The notes under the pieces were generated by a model, which was not told the DNA's origin, did no database searches, and saw only the letters and a program-made list of their open reading frames with translations. DNA of 11,682 nt, taken from the NCBI GenBank assembly GCA_947483545.1, contig CANKNP010000153.1:1-11682 (forward strand), in the 5' to 3' direction. The translations under genes were made by a program, and so were the position numbers. Below, piece by piece: positions 7,424 through 11,682 of this stretch (position 1 is its first letter; each line of letters opens with the position of its first letter). The stretch comes from Deltaproteobacteria bacterium (GTDB lineage Bacteria; Myxococcota; UBA796; SXON01).

Positions 7424-9264
7424 TCTTCCTGCTCGCGCTGACCGGTTGCAACAACCTTGAACCTATCCTGCTGCATTTTGACGGACCCATCGCGGCAGCT
7501 GTGATCCCGGGCGGGGAGAGCGTTTTCGACGACCCGGTGGGCCTGGTCGCAAATCAGCGCTCGGGGTTGATCGTGCCGCTGGATCTGAAGCAGGGCCGCT
7601 TGTTGACGATGTCGATGACCGCGAGCTTCTTGCGCGCTCCCTCGTTGGCGACCGGCCGGGATCGGCTGCTTGGCGATGTCGAAGTGTACGTGAACGCCGA
7701 GGGCTCGACCACCGTCTGGGCAACCGACACCTCCACCCCCAGCGTCCTCCGAATGCCCTGGTACACGGTGGATCCCCAAGGCGCGCCCGCGCTGACCTCG
7801 GCCGAGACCGGGGGCGCCGGCTTCGTGGACGTTGACGGTAGCGGCGACAACGCCAGCGTCGTGAACGTAGAGGCGCGCGACGGCTTCGCGACGACGGAAG
7901 ACTGGACGATCAGCTACGACGGTACCCGCTGGTGGGCCGAGGGGACGGCCTCCGGGCCGCAGACCACCGAGCCCGTCGTTGACGTGCCGTATTGGTCCGA
8001 CTACGGGGAGCTGGGCTTCACGATTCAGGGGTCGGCGAGCGCGGGGGATCGCTTCGAGATCCACACGGAGACCGGCCTTGTCGAGACCCTGACAGACGCC
8101 GTGATCATCGATCTCGCCATCGTGGGGGACGAGGTCTGGGGCAGCTATTCGGACGACACCGGGAGCGGGCTCATCGCCTGGGCCGCCGAGACCGGCGAGG
8201 TCACGCGCACCGTTCGATTTGGGAGCGACACGGGCGCTGGGCGAATGACCTATGCGAACGTGGCAGGGGTGGACACCCTTTTCGTCGCCGATACACGCTT
8301 GGGGCAGGTCCACCGGGTCGATGTGGCGACCGCGATCGAAGGGGCATTGATCCCCGCCGCAGCGCCTGTGTTGGATGTCGCGTACAGCGCCGGGGAGGAC
8401 ATGCTGGGCGTGCCGTTCACCCACCTGTTCGTCGCGCCCCTCGGGCTCCTTCGCGTGGACGTGTACGACCCGGTGGCGGACCTGGCAGTGGACCCGAACC
8501 CGTACACTGCAGAGGTGGAAGGCGTCTATCTGGGCTCCCCGATCAGCGGCATCGCGGCGAGCGTCGATAGCGTGTGGCAGCAGAAAGAGACGTCGTGGGG
8601 TGCGCTCCCGCGGGTCCCGGCGGTCGCGGTCGCGACGGCCGATGGCTATGTGTTTCAGTTGGACGGCTCGACGGGCTGCGCCGTCACCGACTTGAGAGGG
8701 CCGCACGGCCCCAATCAGCTCTGGTCCACCTCGGATGCCTACGCGAGCCTCGACGACATCGGCATCGCCTCTTCGTCTGCGCTCTGGATCGACAGCTCTT
8801 CGGGCGAACAAGCCGCTTTTTCGACGTGCGGCGGCGTCGTCCAGACGGAGACGTGGACCATCACCTACGACTCGTCCGCGCTCAATTGGGTCGTGGACGG
8901 CAGCATCTCCGGACTCCAATCCGGCCGCGCATCCGAAGACGTCCGGTACCTGACAGACGACGGCGGTGTCAGCTTCCTGCTGGTGTCAGGTCCCCTCCCC
9001 CCAACCGAAGGCGACCAGTTTCGACTGCTCGTAGACGCCGGACTGCTCACCATCAAGGCCGTGGACACCGACTACGACGGCACCGTGGACTCGCCGCTCT
9101 CCTTCCCGGGCAGACCCGCAGCGTTCAACTACATCGCTGGGCCGACGGGCGGAGGCTGGGACCTGACCGATCGGCGCGAGATGATGCTGCTCCCCGTGAT
9201 CGACGACGACTCCGCGGTCCGCATCGAGCTGGACGGCGGGAAAGCGGAGGTAAAATGGCAATAG
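7405..9264 (+). CDS. Beta-propeller-like lipoprotein with duplicated domain
   Basis: The protein is 619 residues from GTG 7405 (MAGEPVIFLLALTGC), or 614 from GTG 7420 (MIFLLALTGC). Both give a very short signal with lipobox LTGC. The first start has GGAG at a proper distance; the second would give a classic GTGA stop-start overlap. No family is recognised by name. The chain contains propeller-like strands (ETGEVTRTVRFG, DTLFVADTRLGQVHRVDV, PRVPAVAVATADGYVFQLDG). A domain of about 80 residues occurs twice, near residues 150-230 and 470-555: DWTISYDGTRWWAEGTASG against TWTITYDSSALNWVVDGSIS, each followed by a GDRF or GDQF motif. A related DVDGSG segment occurs in the preceding lipoprotein, so the pair probably works together at the cell surface. 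The gene overlaps its upstream neighbour and the downstream NUDIX gene, which indicates one transcript and translational coupling. No enzymatic motif is seen. Confidence 0.83.
   Translation: MAGEPVIFLLALTGCNNLEPILLHFDGPIAAAVIPGGESVFDDPVGLVANQRSGLIVPLDLKQGRLLTMSMTASFLRAPSLATGRDRLLGDVEVYVNAEGSTTVWATDTSTPSVLRMPWYTVDPQGAPALTSAETGGAGFVDVDGSGDNASVVNVEARDGFATTEDWTISYDGTRWWAEGTASGPQTTEPVVDVPYWSDYGELGFTIQGSASAGDRFEIHTETGLVETLTDAVIIDLAIVGDEVWGSYSDDTGSGLIAWAAETGEVTRTVRFGSDTGAGRMTYANVAGVDTLFVADTRLGQVHRVDVATAIEGALIPAAAPVLDVAYSAGEDMLGVPFTHLFVAPLGLLRVDVYDPVADLAVDPNPYTAEVEGVYLGSPISGIAASVDSVWQQKETSWGALPRVPAVAVATADGYVFQLDGSTGCAVTDLRGPHGPNQLWSTSDAYASLDDIGIASSSALWIDSSSGEQAAFSTCGGVVQTETWTITYDSSALNWVVDGSISGLQSGRASEDVRYLTDDGGVSFLLVSGPLPPTEGDQFRLLVDAGLLTIKAVDTDYDGTVDSPLSFPGRPAAFNYIAGPTGGGWDLTDRREMMLLPVIDDDSAVRIELDGGKAEVKWQ
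9246..9250 (+). promoter_or_regulatory. Shine-Dalgarno for the NUDIX gene
   Basis: A strong GGAGG sits four bases before ATG 9255, inside the last codons of the preceding lipoprotein gene. It fixes the NUDIX start at 9255 even though an ORF in the same frame is open much further upstream. Confidence 0.8.
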
Positions 9265-9944
9265 TCGCCGAGGCGAACGCCGCCACACCGCTCCTGGCCG
9301 CGACCGTGATCCTGCTGCGGGATTCGGACCGTGGTCCGGAAGTCTGGCTCGCCGAGCGTAGCCGCTCCGTGGGTTTCATGCCCTCCGCCTGGGTTTTTCC
9401 GGGTGGGCGGGTGGATGCGGCCGACGACGACGGTGCGCCGAGCCCAGATCCCCGGGTGCCGCGCGCGTTCTGCACCGCGGCGGTCCGCGAGCTCGCCGAG
9501 GAGGCGAACGTCCGGCTGCCTGTGCACGAGCTGCGCGCCTACGCCCGCTGGATCACGCCTACGGCGGAACCTCGCAGGTATGACACGTACTTTTTCGTCG
9601 CGAGGCTGCCCGACGGCGAGGTCCCGCAGGTGGACGGCTCGGAGGCGGTGAACGGCGCCTGGTTCCAGATCGCGGCGGCGCTTGAACAGGTCGAAGCTGG
9701 CACGTTGCCCGTGGCGCCTCCAACGCTGCGGACGCTTTGGGAGCTGCGGAACGCGCCCGACGTCGCGTCCATCCTGGCGACAGAGCGCGTGCTCATCCCC
9801 TGCTGCCCGGCCTACCACATCGAGCCGGACGGCACACACTTCGTGCTCTTGCCCGGCGATCCGGATCACCCCTCGCCGGACGCCGTGGACCCTCCGCACC
9901 GGTATGCGTTTTTGCAGGGGCGGTGGTGGGCGAAGGGTGCGTGA
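9255..9944 (+). CDS. NUDIX hydrolase, NUDT19 / CoA-diphosphatase-like
   Basis: The protein is 229 residues. It starts at ATG 9255, ten bases before the upstream gene ends, behind a GGAGG. NUDIX signatures are VFPGGRVD at 47-54 and AAVRELAEEANV at 75-86, where Arg78, Glu79, Glu82 and Glu83 are the metal-binding REXXEE core. The gap of more than 20 residues between GG and REL is longer than in the classical 23-residue NUDIX box. Together with FMPSAWVFPGG and WITPTAEPRRYDTYFF (99-114), this matches the NUDT19/NUDT7-type branch, whose characterised members cleave CoA and acyl-CoA to phosphopantetheine products and 3',5'-ADP. The substrate here is inferred from family only. The gene is the last of the 4061-9944 unit, and a link between a cytosolic NUDIX enzyme and two exported lipoproteins is not evident. 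It converges on the dihydroorotase gene. Confidence 0.88.
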   Translation: MAIVAEANAATPLLAATVILLRDSDRGPEVWLAERSRSVGFMPSAWVFPGGRVDAADDDGAPSPDPRVPRAFCTAAVRELAEEANVRLPVHELRAYARWITPTAEPRRYDTYFFVARLPDGEVPQVDGSEAVNGAWFQIAAALEQVEAGTLPVAPPTLRTLWELRNAPDVASILATERVLIPCCPAYHIEPDGTHFVLLPGDPDHPSPDAVDPPHRYAFLQGRWWAKGA

Positions 9945-9974
9945 GAAAAGGATGGTTTGACGAGCCTGGTTGGG

Positions 9975-10007
9975 CCCGGCGCCGGGGATCACGGCCGTCC
10001 TACGGCC
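9975..10007. terminator. Possible bidirectional terminator between convergent genes
   Basis: Two inverted repeats lie in and next to the 55-base convergent gap: a perfect 12-base palindrome CCCGGCGCCGGG (9975-9986), and GGCCGT-CCT-ACGGCC (9993-10007), which overlaps the dihydroorotase stop. Neither is followed by a T-run, so a classical intrinsic terminator is not shown. They could still slow polymerase or block read-through. Confidence 0.35.
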
Positions 10008-11352
10008 AGGTTGGACCGGCGCGGGGTGGGAGCGAGGCCGCCAACTGCCCCCGCACCCCGTCCCCGACGATCATCCCCCGCTCCGCGACCAACTGCCCAA
10101 GGACGTAGACCGCATCGGGCTTCGGCACCATCGGCATGCCCTCGAAGGGGCTCCACCCGACGCGGGTGAGCAGATCCGCGGCGCGCAGGGGGGCCAGCGG
10201 GCCGTCATCGAGGAGCACGAAGTCTGCGTCGTAGCCAACGGCGATGTGACCCTTGCGCGTGAGGCCGAAGATCCGCGCGGGGGCGACGCTGCACAGCTCC
10301 ACGACGTGCTCGAGCGACAGGCGACCATCGCGCACGGCGGTGAGCAACAGCGGCAGGGTGGTCTCGACCCCGGGGATGCCGGCGGGGGCGACCCAGTACG
10401 GCAGGGCCTTCTCCTCCAGCGTGTGGGGCGCGTGATCGGAGCCGATGGTGTCGATGCGGTGGTCGTGCACGGCGGCCCAGAGGGCGAGCACGTCGGAGGC
10501 CCCTCGGACCGGGGGATTCACCTTGATGCGGTTGCCGGACGCAGAGGGCGTGGGGGCGTCGGCGGCGAGGAAAAGATGATGCGGACAGGCCTCGGTGGTG
10601 ATCGGCAGGCGGCCACGGGACGGCGCGAGGAGAGCGGTCTCCAGCGCGGTGCTCACGTGGCAGATGTGGACGGGGCGACGGTGCGCCTCGACGAGCTCAA
10701 TCAAGCGAGCGACGGCAGCGGCGGCCACCTCGGGGGGCCGGCAAATGTGGTGGCCGGGATCCGGCTGATCCTCGAACCGTGAGCGAAGAGCAACGAGCAT
10801 CGCTTCATCTTCTGCGTGAACGCCGATGAGCCCGGTGGTCTCTTCAAACAGGCGGACGAGGGTCGCATCATCGACGAGCAGGGGGCCGGTGGAGGCGCCC
10901 ATGAACACCTTGATGCCGCAGGCATCGCCGGGATCCATGAGGTCCCGGACGGAGGGATTGTTCCCGGCGGCGGCACCCACCCAGATGCCGTAGTTCACCC
11001 GGGAGTGTTCGCGGGCGAGCCCCGCCTTGTGCTCCCAATCCGCGCGCGTGAGGGTGGGGGGGCTCGTGTTGGGCATGTCCAGCACGGTGGTCACGCCCCC
11101 GCTGGCCGCGGCCCGGCTGCCAGAAGCCCAGTCCTCCTTGTGGGGATGGCCGGGCGAGCGGAAGTGGACGTGACCGTCGATCACGCCGGGGATCAGACGC
11201 TTTCCGAGGGCAGAGATCCGCGTCCGGGCCCCCCCCGCAGGCCGATCCCCGACGTAGGTGATGGTGCCGTTCTCCACGCCGATGTCCACGACCCGCGGCA
11301 CGGAGCCGAGGCCCCCGATCACGGTGGCATCCTGGACGATCAGGTCATACAC
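10000..11352 (-). CDS. Dihydroorotase
   Basis: The protein is 450 residues. It starts at GTG 11352 behind GGAGG (11359-11363), reading (M)YDLIVQDATVIGG. An ORF continues upstream to 11526, but that part is non-coding. This is an amidohydrolase-superfamily enzyme that interconverts carbamoyl-aspartate and dihydroorotate, the third step of pyrimidine synthesis, in the cytosol. Signatures: DGHVHFRSPG at 59-68 (metal ligands His61 and His63); HKEDWASGSRAAASGGVTTV at 71-90; DMPNTSPP; GIKVFMGASTG at 146-156 with Lys148 in the position of the carboxylated bridging lysine; VHAED at 178-182; HICHVS at 229-234; EACPHH; NRIKVNPPVRG; and GSDHAPHTLEEKA at 304-316 with catalytic Asp306. The C-terminus carries GWSPFEG, common in class I-type enzymes. 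Hydantoinase or allantoinase are the main alternatives, but KVNPPVRG and GWSPFEG favour dihydroorotase. No other pyr gene is present in the window. Confidence 0.9.
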   Translation of the reverse strand: MYDLIVQDATVIGGLGSVPRVVDIGVENGTITYVGDRPAGGARTRISALGKRLIPGVIDGHVHFRSPGHPHKEDWASGSRAAASGGVTTVLDMPNTSPPTLTRADWEHKAGLAREHSRVNYGIWVGAAAGNNPSVRDLMDPGDACGIKVFMGASTGPLLVDDATLVRLFEETTGLIGVHAEDEAMLVALRSRFEDQPDPGHHICRPPEVAAAAVARLIELVEAHRRPVHICHVSTALETALLAPSRGRLPITTEACPHHLFLAADAPTPSASGNRIKVNPPVRGASDVLALWAAVHDHRIDTIGSDHAPHTLEEKALPYWVAPAGIPGVETTLPLLLTAVRDGRLSLEHVVELCSVAPARIFGLTRKGHIAVGYDADFVLLDDGPLAPLRAADLLTRVGWSPFEGMPMVPKPDAVYVLGQLVAERGMIVGDGVRGQLAASLPPRAGPTWP

Positions 11353-11358
11353 GTCGCG

Positions 11359-11363
11359 CCTCC
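11359..11363 (-). promoter_or_regulatory. Shine-Dalgarno for dihydroorotase
   Basis: On the minus strand GGAGG ends six bases before GTG 11352. It decides the start and excludes the longer reading to 11526. Confidence 0.8.
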
Positions 11364-11377
11364 AAGGCCCCGGCGTA

Positions 11378-11682
11378 ATGCAGTCGAAGACCCCGGACCA
11401 GACTGGTAGGCACGGCCCGGAGATCCTGTGGCTCGCAGGTCCGCCGTTCAGCCCAGACCTGCTGACAGCGGCGGCGGATCGGGCCGGCGGCCGGGTGGTC
11501 CCGCTGCTGGATCCAGAGGGTCGCAACGACGTACAGGCTGTTGCGGCGCGGCTCCTGGAGCGCCTCCGGGCCGATCATCGCGTCATCGTCGTGGCCCATG
11601 GCCTCGCTGTGCGCGCGGCCCGGCTCCTCGCGGGATCGTCGGAGGCGGTGGCCTCAGGCCTCTGCGGGGTCGTCCTCTCCAA
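11378..11682 (+). CDS. Partial gene, alpha/beta-hydrolase-like fold (tentative)
   Basis: The reading is open from ATG 11378 to the window end (101 codons and two bases), so the C-terminus is missing. It has strongly GC-biased third positions, as in the neighbouring genes. The beginning, EILWLAGPPFSPDLL, is followed by VAARLLERLRADHRVIVVAH-GLAV-RAARLLAG and LCGVVLS. This order resembles the region around the nucleophile elbow of alpha/beta hydrolases (VxLxGHSxGG, then xLVLxS), but the expected Ser is Gly75 (AHGLA). It may therefore be a non-catalytic relative; a histidine-phosphatase C-terminal half is a weaker alternative. No good Shine-Dalgarno is seen. It starts 25 bases from the divergent dihydroorotase start. 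A minus-strand ORF over 11345-11599 has no recognisable features and is judged a shadow. Confidence 0.5.
   Translation, partial: MQSKTPDQTGRHGPEILWLAGPPFSPDLLTAAADRAGGRVVPLLDPEGRNDVQAVAARLLERLRADHRVIVVAHGLAVRAARLLAGSSEAVASGLCGVVLS

Noticed and set aside
7312..8919. Minus-strand ORF (535 codons) antisense to the second lipoprotein gene
   Set aside because: It has the same mirror-frame bias and no recognisable motif. The plus strand has a duplicated domain and overlaps its neighbours as a proper gene.
8574..9254. Long upstream extension of the NUDIX reading frame inside the second lipoprotein gene
   Set aside because: The extension is Arg-rich shadow sequence. The NUDIX fold begins near residue 10 after ATG 9255, which has its own GGAGG.
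11353..11526. 58-codon N-terminal extension of dihydroorotase
   Set aside because: The strong GGAGG six bases before GTG 11352 and the family N-terminus (YDLIVQDATVIGG) place the start there. The extension is low-complexity and opposite the rightward gene.

Overview
The window is high-GC bacterial DNA. Coding is dense, GTG starts are used, and secreted or surface lipoproteins are abundant, one with a long Asp-Thr linker. That style fits Myxococcota and related former Deltaproteobacteria. This is an inference from gene style; there is no rRNA or other phylogenetic marker here.

Layout. (1) 1-1658: a leftward gene for a lipoprotein with a formylglycine-generating-enzyme-like (SUMF1) domain, 154-1124. 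It is broken by one missing base near 754 and carries a (Asp-Thr)13 linker. Two diverged copies of a two-hairpin, REP-like extragenic repeat flank it, at 86-135 and 1372-1425. (2) 1659-3995: a divergent pair. Leftward is an AAA-ATPase-like protein with a C-terminal PD-(D/E)XK nuclease domain. Rightward is a GIY-YIG-like protein. Their starts are only about 80 bases apart. (3) 4061-9944: a rightward three-gene unit with overlapping ends. It holds a giant beta-propeller lipoprotein, a second lipoprotein that shares a domain with the first, and a NUDIX hydrolase of the NUDT19 / CoA-diphosphatase type. (4) 10000-11352: a leftward dihydroorotase (pyrimidine synthesis), convergent with the NUDIX gene. 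Head-to-head with it, starting at 11378 and running off the window, is a partial gene that looks like an alpha/beta hydrolase without its nucleophile serine.

How the genes relate. The two lipoproteins probably act together at the cell surface, since they overlap, share a domain and have similar propeller content. The NUDIX gene is translationally coupled to them by position, but a functional link is not obvious. The divergent ATPase-nuclease and GIY-YIG genes are the best candidate for an accessory or mobile module. Dihydroorotase is a housekeeping gene. I see no CRISPR array, tRNA, rRNA, insertion sequence or origin. I found no clearly new system. The points most worth checking are the repeat family, the nuclease pair, the shared lipoprotein domain, and the missing start codon of the giant lipoprotein.
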